A stretch of 64,000 nucleotides of DNA from the NCBI GenBank assembly GCA_020444065.1, contig JAHLLQ010000001.1, positions 682,001 through 746,000 on the forward strand, written 5' to 3'. The notes beneath the pieces are model-generated. The model saw only the letters and a list, made by a program, of their open reading frames with translations. It made no database searches and had not been told where the DNA came from. The stretch comes from a bacterium. GTDB lineage: Bacteria; Sumerlaeota; Sumerlaeia; SLMS01; JAHLLQ01. Each line of letters begins with the position of its first letter. Position 1 is the stretch's first letter. Of this stretch, positions 56,750-64,000 are shown piece after piece. Position numbers and translations under genes: made by a program.

Positions 56750-58363
56750 ATGGCCGTCAAGATTCCGTGGTACAATCGTCCCCCCTTTAAGTACTTCTTC
56801 TCACTCCACATCGGCATTTCCATTCTGATCCTCCTGACGATCGCTTCGATCTATGGAACGTTGATCCCGGAACTGGCTGAGGCGCAGGCAAAGGTCTATT
56901 ACTCGTGGTGGTACAAGGGGCTGCTGCTGGCCCTGGCGCTCAACATGGGATGCGCAACATGCTTGAACATTGTGCAGCGCATTGTTCCCCTGCTGAAGCC
57001 GCGTTTTCAGAAAGCTCCTGGCTTCTACAAGACTGCAAAGACAAGCGCATCTGTCGCCTACGAAGGAAACGCCGAAGGCGTCGCCGCGGCGTTCCGCCGG
57101 AAAGGCTATAAGACATTCGTCGAGGGCAACTTCGGATTTGCGCGGCGCGGCTTCTTTAGCCGCTTCGGCGCGCCGATTTCGCACGCAGGGCTGATCATTG
57201 TCCTGCTGGGCGGTTTCGCTTCAAGCTTCGTGGCGAAGGAAGGGGTCGTTCAGCAGTTCGAGGGCGGCGAAACGAATCAACTCATGCTGACCGTCGGCGG
57301 CGACGAGGAAAATGAGAAGTACGATCTTGGCTTCACCGTTCGCATTGATGATTTCGACACGGACTTCTTCCCACAGACACGGATTCCCTCCCATTTCATT
57401 TCGACGGTGACCTTCCTTGAAGATGGCAAAGCGCCTCGTACGGAGAACGTTGAGGTCAACAACTCGCCGGTGATCGACGGGTGGATCTTCCACCAGACCA
57501 GCTACCAGACTTACGAGCAATACACGCGCTACACGTTGGCTGTTGAGCATCCGGATCTGGCTGAACCCGCGTCCATCGAACTTTCGATGGGCCAGTCGCG
57601 CTCGATCCCGGGGTTGGATGGGATGGAAATCGGCCTGCACACCGGCATGCCACCCAACTGGTACATCACCAAGGGTGGCGAGACAATCGAGACAGGGTCG
57701 CTGGGCGCTGGCAGTTCATCCGGTCACCTGATGGTGACGGCCGAGCAGTTCGAACCGCATTTCGTGATCGGCCCCGACGGGGTTGCGACAAGTCGCTCCG
57801 AAGAGTTGGAGAATCCGGCGCTGAAGGTCACGCTGCGCGATGGAACTCAGGTCATCGCCAGTCAGTGGCTGTTCGGTCGCGAGGACATGAAGGCATTCTC
57901 GCACAGCCAGGGCGGCGCATACGCGATGGATCTGAGCGACATCCACAAAGAAGGCGGGAAGTGGCACTTCAATGTGGCTATCACGCAGAACTCCTCCGGC
58001 GTGCCGCTCGGCACGGTGCACTTCGGCGTTGGAGATACGCGCGCAATCGCCGTCGGCGCGACCTCTTCGGACGAAGAAGAGAAGCCGGCTGACGAATGGA
58101 ATGTAACGCTGGCAGGAACCGGTCCGATGTACGCCACGGTGCTGAGTGTGACACGCAACCCGGCGATTCACCCGATTTACTTCGGCTGCGGGCTGATGAT
58201 GGTTGGGCTGCTGGTGGCCTTCTTCATTCGTCGCAAGGATGTCTGGTTCATGGTGGACCCGAACGCGAAACAACTGAGCGTTGCGGCCGTCTACCGGCAC
58301 CCACGGGAAGAACTGGATCCGCAAACGAACAGCGTTGTGAAACACCTTTCGGTAACTCCCTGA
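56750..58363 (+). CDS. resB: ResB/Ccs1-like cytochrome c biogenesis protein
   Basis: A roughly 537-residue System II component that works with CcsA to attach haem to apocytochromes outside the inner membrane. Helices occur near the N-terminus (PFKYFFSLHIGISILILLTI), at WWYKGLLLALALNMGCATCL and at APISHAGLIIVLLGGFASSF. A large extracytoplasmic domain includes VEVNNSPVIDGWIFHQTSYQ, a ResB hallmark. A final helix reads IYFGCGLMMVGLLVAFFIRR. The ATG giving MAVKIPWYNRPP has AAAGG five bases upstream; a longer start at MKSSSPASA cannot be excluded. ccsA follows about 70 bases downstream. This system serves the many cytochromes of the window. Confidence 0.92.
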   Translation: MAVKIPWYNRPPFKYFFSLHIGISILILLTIASIYGTLIPELAEAQAKVYYSWWYKGLLLALALNMGCATCLNIVQRIVPLLKPRFQKAPGFYKTAKTSASVAYEGNAEGVAAAFRRKGYKTFVEGNFGFARRGFFSRFGAPISHAGLIIVLLGGFASSFVAKEGVVQQFEGGETNQLMLTVGGDEENEKYDLGFTVRIDDFDTDFFPQTRIPSHFISTVTFLEDGKAPRTENVEVNNSPVIDGWIFHQTSYQTYEQYTRYTLAVEHPDLAEPASIELSMGQSRSIPGLDGMEIGLHTGMPPNWYITKGGETIETGSLGAGSSSGHLMVTAEQFEPHFVIGPDGVATSRSEELENPALKVTLRDGTQVIASQWLFGREDMKAFSHSQGGAYAMDLSDIHKEGGKWHFNVAITQNSSGVPLGTVHFGVGDTRAIAVGATSSDEEEKPADEWNVTLAGTGPMYATVLSVTRNPAIHPIYFGCGLMMVGLLVAFFIRRKDVWFMVDPNAKQLSVAAVYRHPREELDPQTNSVVKHLSVTP

Positions 58364-58436
58364 GGATTGGTTGAAGATTCAACGGACGGTCTTTGAAGGC
58401 CGCGGCAAATGCGGCCACTTTGAAAGGATTCGAGAA

Positions 58437-60002
58437 ATGAATGCATGGACGCGAGTGATTCGCCGTAGAGGATGGGAGGACATCCTGGCGATTCTGATCG
58501 TGCTGATCGGATTGGCGAACGTCGCCCCGGCGCAGGAAAAGGACAGCCTGGGCCTGTCGCCGGAGATGCGGGAAGCCATCGCGCCGCTGCGCGGCATGCC
58601 GGTGCAGTACTACGGTTTTATCCGCAGCGCTTTCACGTTTGGCGACAACCAGTTGATGGAGATCTCTCGCAAGAAGTCGTTCGAAGGCGCGGACGCTTTC
58701 GAGACGGTTCTGCAGATCATGGTCTCTCCGGATAAGGTTCGTAACCTTCCGCTGCTGAAGGTTGGCCATCCGGAACTGGCGAAGACGTTTGGCTCGAGCC
58801 GGATCAGTTTGGCCGAATACCGCAAGCCGGAGGTTCGTCCCAAGCTCATCAAGCTGATTCAGCAGGATTCCGACAAGTGGACGAAACCGATCAACGAACT
58901 CGAAAGTAAGGCGCGTCTGCTGGAAGGCCTGGAGTCCGATTTTGCCATCATCCCACAAGAAGGTGGCGAGTGGATGGCGGCGAACACGCCGGCATCGAAG
59001 CTGAACGAGAGCGGCAAGAAGATCGCCGGCGAGTGGAAAGCTCTCAAGACAGCGATGAATGCGAGCGATGCGGAGGCCACCAAGAAGGCGGCTGATGAAC
59101 TGTCTGCTTCCGTGAAGGCGACAGCCGAAGCGGATGGCTATGAATTGCCCAACCTCGGCCTGGACGTGTTCTATCACAACCACGAGCCTTTCAAGAAGTC
59201 AGCCTTCTGGTACGTACTGGCGATGATTGCCTACGCCGCCTCGTACATCCTTGGCCGCCCGAAGGTTGGTTGGGTTGGATTCAGCCTGCTGAGCATCGGA
59301 TTCATCGAACAGATCATCGGCGTGACGGCCCGCTGGATTCTTTCCGGCCGGGCGCCACTGTCGAATATGTTCGAGTCCTTCACATTCGCCATCGGCGGAA
59401 TGGTTCTGGTGGCGTTGGTCTTCGAGGCCATCAATCGAACGCGGCTCTTTGGGCTTGGCGCAGCATTCCTCGGCTTCGTCTTCATGGTGCTGGCTCACAA
59501 GGCACCGATCTTCCACAGCCAGATCCGTCCGTTGATGCCTGCTCTGCAATCGAGTTGGCTGACCTATCACGTCGTTACGATCATGCTCAGCTACTCGGCC
59601 TTCACGCTGTCCTTCTTCGTGTCGGTGATCTACCTGTTGAAGGATCTTCTGTTCCATGGCGATCGGTCGCAGAATGCGCTGATCAAGCGCCTGCCATCGA
59701 TGAATGCGCTAGACGTGTTCAACTACCGCATCATCGCGGTGGGGTTCCCCCTGCTGACGTTGGGCATTGTGCTCGGAGCGGTTTGGGCGGCAACGGCGTG
59801 GGGACGTCCGTGGGGCTTCGACCCGAAGGAAACCTGGTCGGCCATTACGTGGCTGATCTACGCGATTTATCTGCATGTGCGCTATCTGGCAGGATGGAAG
59901 GGACGGCGCGCGGCCGTGCTGGCACTGATCGGCTTTGCTGCCATGCTGTTCACGTACCTGGGTGTGAACTACTTGCTCCCGGGCCTGCACAGCTACGTTT
60001 GA
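58437..60002 (+). CDS. ccsA: CcsA/CcmC-like haem handling protein with long N-terminal extracytoplasmic domain
   Basis: A 521-residue System II partner of ResB. The C-terminal half has about eight helices, including YHVVTIMLSYSAFTLSFFVS (first external histidine region). It also has the tryptophan-rich haem-binding motif WGRPWGFDPKETWSAITW. The N-terminal 250 residues comprise a signal-like helix (about 16-32), then a soluble domain containing PLRGMPVQYYGFIRSAFTFG and a coiled stretch rich in Lys/Ala (about 185-225). This is longer than the usual CcsA of about 280-320 residues. The ATG has an AAAGGA site. hemA follows by 38 bases in the same direction. Confidence 0.93.
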   Translation: MNAWTRVIRRRGWEDILAILIVLIGLANVAPAQEKDSLGLSPEMREAIAPLRGMPVQYYGFIRSAFTFGDNQLMEISRKKSFEGADAFETVLQIMVSPDKVRNLPLLKVGHPELAKTFGSSRISLAEYRKPEVRPKLIKLIQQDSDKWTKPINELESKARLLEGLESDFAIIPQEGGEWMAANTPASKLNESGKKIAGEWKALKTAMNASDAEATKKAADELSASVKATAEADGYELPNLGLDVFYHNHEPFKKSAFWYVLAMIAYAASYILGRPKVGWVGFSLLSIGFIEQIIGVTARWILSGRAPLSNMFESFTFAIGGMVLVALVFEAINRTRLFGLGAAFLGFVFMVLAHKAPIFHSQIRPLMPALQSSWLTYHVVTIMLSYSAFTLSFFVSVIYLLKDLLFHGDRSQNALIKRLPSMNALDVFNYRIIAVGFPLLTLGIVLGAVWAATAWGRPWGFDPKETWSAITWLIYAIYLHVRYLAGWKGRRAAVLALIGFAAMLFTYLGVNYLLPGLHSYV

Positions 60003-60040
60003 TCTAGCCCGACGGAGGATCCCAAGAAGGGGAAACGACG

Positions 60041-61297
60041 ATGAGCGTTCTTTGCTTCGGACTCAGTCATCAATGTGCGCCTCTGGCGTTGATCGAAGCG
60101 GTTAGCTTCGATAGCGAGCAGATGGCGGAGTTCCTGGCATCGCTGTGCAAATCCGACGCCGTTCGCGAAGCAATCGGTGTATCGACGTGCAATCGCACGG
60201 AGTTCTACATCGCGGGCGAACAGCCGGAAGAAGCACGGCGGGAATTGCTCAACTGCCTGGCAGCGACAGCGAATCAGAGCCTGTCGCTGCAGGTGGAACA
60301 CAGCTACACGAAGGTCGGCGCAGCGGCAGCGCGTCACCTGTTTCGCGTCGCCAGCGGCGTGGATTCGTTGGTGATCGGAGAGCGCCAGATTCTCGGCCAG
60401 TTGCGCGGCGCGCTGGACACAGCGCGTACGGCAGGGACTTGCCACCGCGTCTTGAATAAGCTCTTCACGAAGGCGCTGCACGTTGGTCGGCGCGCTCATC
60501 GCGAGACGCAGATTGGCCGGGGAAATATCTCGGTCGCATCGATCGGGGTGAACATCACGCGGAAGGTCTTCAGCGATCTGACGCCCAAGCGTGTCCTGGT
60601 GATTGGCGCCGGTCAAACGGGCAAGCTGGCGGCGATGCACTTCCGAGGACAAGGCGTTCGGTCGATCACGATCGCGAATCGGACGATGTCTCGGGCGGAA
60701 CAACTCGCCGCAGCCGTCGATGGCAAAGCCGTCGCGCTGGACGATTTGAACGGCGCGCTTGCCAATGCCGACATCATCGTGACGGCAACAAATTCCGAGG
60801 AATACCTGCTGACGGCGGAGATGCTAAAGAAGAGCCGAAGCGACTTCCAGGTACTGATCGACCTGTCACTGCCTCGAAACATCGATCCGGCTGTGGGCGA
60901 TTTGCCGATGGTGTTCCTTTACGGAATCGAAGACCTCGAGTCGGTCGCAGATGACAATCGCTCGCAGCGCGAAGCCGAGGTCGCCCGGGTGGAAGAAATC
61001 GTCGAGGAAGAGATTCAGCGCTTCGCCCATTGGCTCGTGAATCAGGACACCGCACGGGCGGTGGACTCGTTGCGACGCCGTGTAGAGACGATCCGTCTCG
61101 AGCACATGGAAAAGCAGGCAAAGCGTGTTTCACCGGATGAAGCGGAATGGCTGGATCGCTACTCGGACAGCCTGCTGCGGTCCGTCCTTCATGATCTGAC
61201 GACGAATCTGCGCAGCATCGATATGCAAAGCGAAACCGGCGCGGAGGAGTTGGAACTCGCGCGCCGGCTGCTGAATATTCCGTCGTCTGTGAAGTGA
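60041..61297 (+). CDS. hemA: Glutamyl-tRNA reductase
   Basis: Reduces glutamyl-tRNA to glutamate-1-semialdehyde, the entry to the C5 haem pathway. The 418-residue protein begins MSVLCFGLSHQCAPLALIEA with the nucleophile cysteine in GVSTCNRTEFY (Cys 50, as in known enzymes). It has the RVASGVDSLVIGERQILGQL segment, the NADPH-binding VLVIGAGQTGKLAA and the C-terminal dimerisation helices. The start has a GGGGAAACGACG-type site. Its position directly behind resB-ccsA ties haem synthesis to cytochrome maturation. It is convergent with pyrR, with a one-base gap. Confidence 0.96.
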   Translation: MSVLCFGLSHQCAPLALIEAVSFDSEQMAEFLASLCKSDAVREAIGVSTCNRTEFYIAGEQPEEARRELLNCLAATANQSLSLQVEHSYTKVGAAAARHLFRVASGVDSLVIGERQILGQLRGALDTARTAGTCHRVLNKLFTKALHVGRRAHRETQIGRGNISVASIGVNITRKVFSDLTPKRVLVIGAGQTGKLAAMHFRGQGVRSITIANRTMSRAEQLAAAVDGKAVALDDLNGALANADIIVTATNSEEYLLTAEMLKKSRSDFQVLIDLSLPRNIDPAVGDLPMVFLYGIEDLESVADDNRSQREAEVARVEEIVEEEIQRFAHWLVNQDTARAVDSLRRRVETIRLEHMEKQAKRVSPDEAEWLDRYSDSLLRSVLHDLTTNLRSIDMQSETGAEELELARRLLNIPSSVK

Positions 61298-61298
61298 T

Positions 61299-61907
61299 TC
61301 AGACTTCGCGTTTCTTCGCTATCACCTCGTCCACATCATCGACTTCTTTCAGATGCACGCGCACGACTTCGTCTTCCGCGACGTCGACTTCCTTGCCAAT
61401 GTAGTCGGCCTGAATGGGATACTCGCGATGGCCTCGATCGACGAGGACGGCAAGGCGAATGACGCTGGGGCGACCGAAGTCGACGATCTCATCCAATGCG
61501 GCGCGGATTGTACGCCCGGTGTAGAGCACGTCGTCGACGAGAACGATGTCTGCGGCGGTGACGTCGAAGGGAATCTCTGACTCGCCGACGACTGGCTGCG
61601 GACCAAGAACCGGAAGATCGTCACGATAAAGCGTGATGTCGAGAATCCCCAATGGGATCGGTCTCTTCATCTGCTTGTCGAGGACTTCCTTCAGCCGCTC
61701 GGCCACCATGATTCCACGCGTGCGAATGCCGAGGAGCATCAAGCTCTCGCTGGTTTCAAACTCGGCGCAGATGTCTTCGGCCATCGCCTTGATCATGGCC
61801 TGCAGATCCCGTGCGCCAACAAGTTTGCGAGCCCTTGCTGCAGCCTTCTTCGTCGCTTTGCGAGCGGGCTTAGCTTTCGACGGTTTTGCTGTCTTGCTCG
61901 GCGTCAT
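61299..61907 (-). CDS. pyrR: PyrR-like bifunctional uracil phosphoribosyltransferase/regulator with basic N-terminal tail
   Basis: A 202-residue protein. The PRTase core shows LGIRTRGIMVAERLKEVLD, the PRPP motif VLVDDVLYTGRTIRAALDEI and IRLAVLVDRGHREYPIQADY with GKEVDVAEDE, all typical of PyrR. PyrR can form UMP and, in Gram-positives, attenuates pyr operons by RNA binding. Here the neighbouring genes are not pyr genes. The first 30 residues are Lys/Ala/Pro-rich (KTAKPSKAKPARKATKKAAA), an extension absent from typical PyrR (about 180 residues). The tail could help bind nucleic acid. The ATG chosen is preceded by a GAGG site; a longer frame is rejected. Confidence 0.88.
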   Translation of the reverse strand: MTPSKTAKPSKAKPARKATKKAAARARKLVGARDLQAMIKAMAEDICAEFETSESLMLLGIRTRGIMVAERLKEVLDKQMKRPIPLGILDITLYRDDLPVLGPQPVVGESEIPFDVTAADIVLVDDVLYTGRTIRAALDEIVDFGRPSVIRLAVLVDRGHREYPIQADYIGKEVDVAEDEVVRVHLKEVDDVDEVIAKKREV

Positions 61908-62004
61908 GGTGCGGCCTCCCGAGAGGTTTGGTCTTCTCTCCCGACACAGTAGAGCGATCATTGCGGATTGCAGGAGCGATTGGCAAACTGAATAGCGACA
62001 AAAT

Positions 62005-62033
62005 GGGCCCGGAGCAGAGTGCGCTCCGGGCCC
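62005..62033 (-). terminator. Terminator after the M16 peptidase-like gene
   Basis: A stem GGGCCCGGAGC / GCTCCGGGCCC with a seven-base loop, followed on the minus strand by ATTTTGTC. It lies about 30 bases past the gene's stop. Its GGGCCC core recalls two other intergenic hairpins of this window. Confidence 0.8.
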
Positions 62034-62061
62034 GTTGCTGCTACTTGTTATGTGCAGGAGG

Positions 62062-64000
62062 TCATTTGACGACGGTGACCGGCGCGATCTTCTCCAGATC
62101 GGCCTTCAGATCATCCGCCGGTCCGACGACGACAATGACAAGCTCATCGTCGTTCATCAGCTTGTTGGCGGCGCTCTTCACATCTTCGGAAGTGGTGGAG
62201 CCGATGCCGGCGAGATAGTTGCGCAGGTAATCGTCGGGCAGATTCTGCGTCTGGATCATCCAGAGATCTCCGACGATCGATTGAGGAGTCTCGCGAGAGA
62301 TCACGAAGTTGCCGGCCAGGTACTTCTTGGCCATATCGAGTTCCTCGTCGGTCGGCGCCTTCGTCTTCATACTGTCCATCTCTTCTAGAATGCCAACGAT
62401 GGCTTCCGCCACGGATTCGTTCTTGCTGAAGGTTGTGACGTAGAACGAACCGGCGAAGCGCTGTGCCCAGAAGCCGCCAAAGACTGCGTAGGTCAGGCCC
62501 TTGTCGACGCGGATGGACTTATTGAGGCGCGAGCCGAATCCACCTCCGAGCACCTGGTTCAGAATGCGCGTCGGGAAGTAGAGTGGATCGCGACGCGTGA
62601 TGCCGCGCTGTGCGATGCGGATCTGAGACTGATCGCCCGACTTGTCCACGAGGTAGATGTGCGTGGGCTGTGACGCGGGGACATCCGGCACAGAAAGCTC
62701 GGGGGCTTCACCCTCGGTAGTCCACTTGGCGAAGTACTTCGTGGCAAGCGCGAAGGCCTTGGCTTTGCTGACGTCGCCGGCGATGTAGAGCGTTGACAGG
62801 TCGGGGCGAGCGTACTCGCCATACCAGGAACGAAGGCCTTCGGCAGTGATATTGTCCAGATCGGCCAGCTCGGGATCGGCGCTGCGCGAGTATGGATGAT
62901 CGCCATACAGGCGGCGACGCACCTCGCGGTCGGCCAGGTAGTCGGGGTTCTTCTCCTCGATCGCCTTGCCGGTGCGCGTCTGGGTGATCAAGTCCTCCAG
63001 TTCCTCTTTCGGGAAGGTCGGCATCATCGCGACTTCCGCCAGGAATTCCATGCCGCGATCAAGTTGATCGGTCACGGCGCCCATGTTGATGTCGGCCGTG
63101 TCCATGCTGGCAGAACCAGCGATGGAGATCGCGTAACGATCAAGTTCATCGGTCAGCTCTTCGTACGTGTGCAGATCGGTGCCGCGCGTCAGCATCTGGT
63201 AGGCAATCGACGCTGCACCGGGCATTTCCGGGGGATCCGTGAAGGCGCCTGCCTGCATCCCAAGAGTTGCGGTGACGTAGGGGACTTCGTGATTCGGAAT
63301 CGCGACAACGCGAAGGCCATTCGGCAGCGTGATCTCGTAGGTTTCGACGTCGAGTTCCGCCTGCAGCATGTCCGCCATCGGCGGCGTGTCCGGCAGGTAG
63401 TCGGGACGAACGAGGCCGGGCTTGCCAACCTGGCCTTCGGAAGTCGTCGAGGTGGCGCTTTCGGTCTCTTCTTCCTCTTCGGGTGCGGTCTTTGAAATCT
63501 GGTTCATCAGGAAGCCCAGCATGCTCGGCTCGATGATAACTTCCATCTGGCGCTCGGGAAGGAGGTATTCCTGGGCGACGCGCTGGATGTCGTCAGTCGT
63601 GACGGCGCGGATCCGATCGAAGCGCCGGTTCACGCCTTCGAGATCATGCTCGACGACGGCGGCACTGCCGAGGACCTGCGCCTTGCTGGAGATTGACATC
63701 TGCGATTTGACGGCGTCGCGAAGGGCGTTGTTCTTGGCCTTCTCGAGTTCTTCCTCAGTCGGGCCTTCAGCGCGCAGGCGCTCGATTTCCTCGCGGAGTG
63801 CGGTGAGAGCGCCATCCTTGTCCGCACCGAATGGGCTCAGGACAGCACCGACGGCTGCGAGGCCATCGATTTCGAGAGAGAACGCAGCGCCCATTGCAAC
63901 AGTGGCGAGTGCATCTTCGGTGACGAGACGACGATAGATGCGGCTGGATTCGTTTCCGCCGAGAATCGTTCCCATCAGCTCGAGCGGAAGCTCGTCTGGG
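62062..64000 (-). CDS. M16 (pitrilysin) family protein, N-terminus beyond window edge
   Basis: The frame is open through the right edge; the first visible residues read PDELPLELMGTILGGNESSR, the middle of the first M16 module. About 645 residues remain. The rest of module one contains YLLPERQMEVIIEPSM. After an acidic linker (EEEEETESATST), a second complete module starts TLPNGLRVVAIPNHEVPYVT. The HxxEH zinc site is absent from this second module (GAASIAYQMLTRGT occupies its place), so it is non-catalytic, as in many two-module M16 proteins. RIAQRGITRRDPLYFPTRIL, then LNQVLGGGFGSRLNKSIRV, marks its C-terminal half. Any catalytic site lies beyond the edge. The protein is probably exported, but the signal is not visible. 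Confidence 0.92.
   Translation of the reverse strand, partial: PDELPLELMGTILGGNESSRIYRRLVTEDALATVAMGAAFSLEIDGLAAVGAVLSPFGADKDGALTALREEIERLRAEGPTEEELEKAKNNALRDAVKSQMSISSKAQVLGSAAVVEHDLEGVNRRFDRIRAVTTDDIQRVAQEYLLPERQMEVIIEPSMLGFLMNQISKTAPEEEEETESATSTTSEGQVGKPGLVRPDYLPDTPPMADMLQAELDVETYEITLPNGLRVVAIPNHEVPYVTATLGMQAGAFTDPPEMPGAASIAYQMLTRGTDLHTYEELTDELDRYAISIAGSASMDTADINMGAVTDQLDRGMEFLAEVAMMPTFPKEELEDLITQTRTGKAIEEKNPDYLADREVRRRLYGDHPYSRSADPELADLDNITAEGLRSWYGEYARPDLSTLYIAGDVSKAKAFALATKYFAKWTTEGEAPELSVPDVPASQPTHIYLVDKSGDQSQIRIAQRGITRRDPLYFPTRILNQVLGGGFGSRLNKSIRVDKGLTYAVFGGFWAQRFAGSFYVTTFSKNESVAEAIVGILEEMDSMKTKAPTDEELDMAKKYLAGNFVISRETPQSIVGDLWMIQTQNLPDDYLRNYLAGIGSTTSEDVKSAANKLMNDDELVIVVVGPADDLKADLEKIAPVTVVK

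Overview
The window is a dense, GC-rich stretch of chromosome from a Gram-negative bacterium. Evidence for an outer membrane is a predicted beta-barrel porin, several lipoproteins and a periplasmic HtrA-type protease. Cytochrome c is matured by System II (ResB/CcsA). I cannot assign a phylum from sequence reading alone. Gene content recalls metal-reducing Desulfuromonadota (Geobacter-like), but multihaem-rich candidate phyla would fit equally well. No tRNA, rRNA, CRISPR array, insertion sequence or prophage was recognised.

Layout. 1-16.8 kb is mixed: the end of a glycosyltransferase gene cut by the left edge, a sensor kinase, a MATE exporter, a small haem-site protein, a large TPR membrane protein, UDP-glucose dehydrogenase, proB, glutamate dehydrogenase, a secreted His/Tyr-rich protein, a YqaE/Pmp3-like peptide, rfbB, ornithine aminotransferase and a DUF547 protein. 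16.9-34.3 kb is a one-directional (minus strand) respiratory cluster. In transcription order it reads: a giant internally duplicated 16-18-haem cytochrome, a degenerate receiver, a tetrahaem cytochrome, an NHL lipoprotein, a pentahaem lipoprotein, a CbcL-like fusion of 11 haem sites to cytochrome b, a 13-15-haem cytochrome, a thioredoxin-fold/TPR protein, an outer-membrane beta-barrel, a second NHL lipoprotein, an 11-12-haem cytochrome and hemW. 34.6-37.5 kb holds a sigma-54-type two-component system with a cysteine-rich sensor, divergent from an orphan CARF-HEPN (TIGR02710-like) protein. 39-53.6 kb is housekeeping and accessory: cupin, a pseudo-protease plus HtrA protease, thrS, response regulator, FHA/GAF/SpoIIE phosphatase, transporters and truB. 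53.6-60 kb is a second cytochrome locus: a NapC/NirT-like membrane cytochrome divergent from a 9-11-haem cytochrome, then resB and ccsA, followed by hemA. pyrR and a pitrilysin-family protein cut by the right edge finish the window.

How the parts may work together (inference). The CbcL-like and NapC-like proteins would take electrons from the quinone pool. Periplasmic multihaem cytochromes would carry them to an outer-membrane conduit built from the beta-barrel, the multihaem proteins and the NHL-propeller lipoproteins. The giant cytochrome could be a surface or extracellular terminus. ResB/CcsA, HemA and HemW supply haem and cytochrome maturation. Nine ORFs together carry 76 canonical CXXCH sites plus 8 CX3CH/CX4CH variants by my count. 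A candidate sigma-54 promoter lies before the 9-11-haem gene, so the NtrC-type regulator is a plausible controller of at least part of the system.
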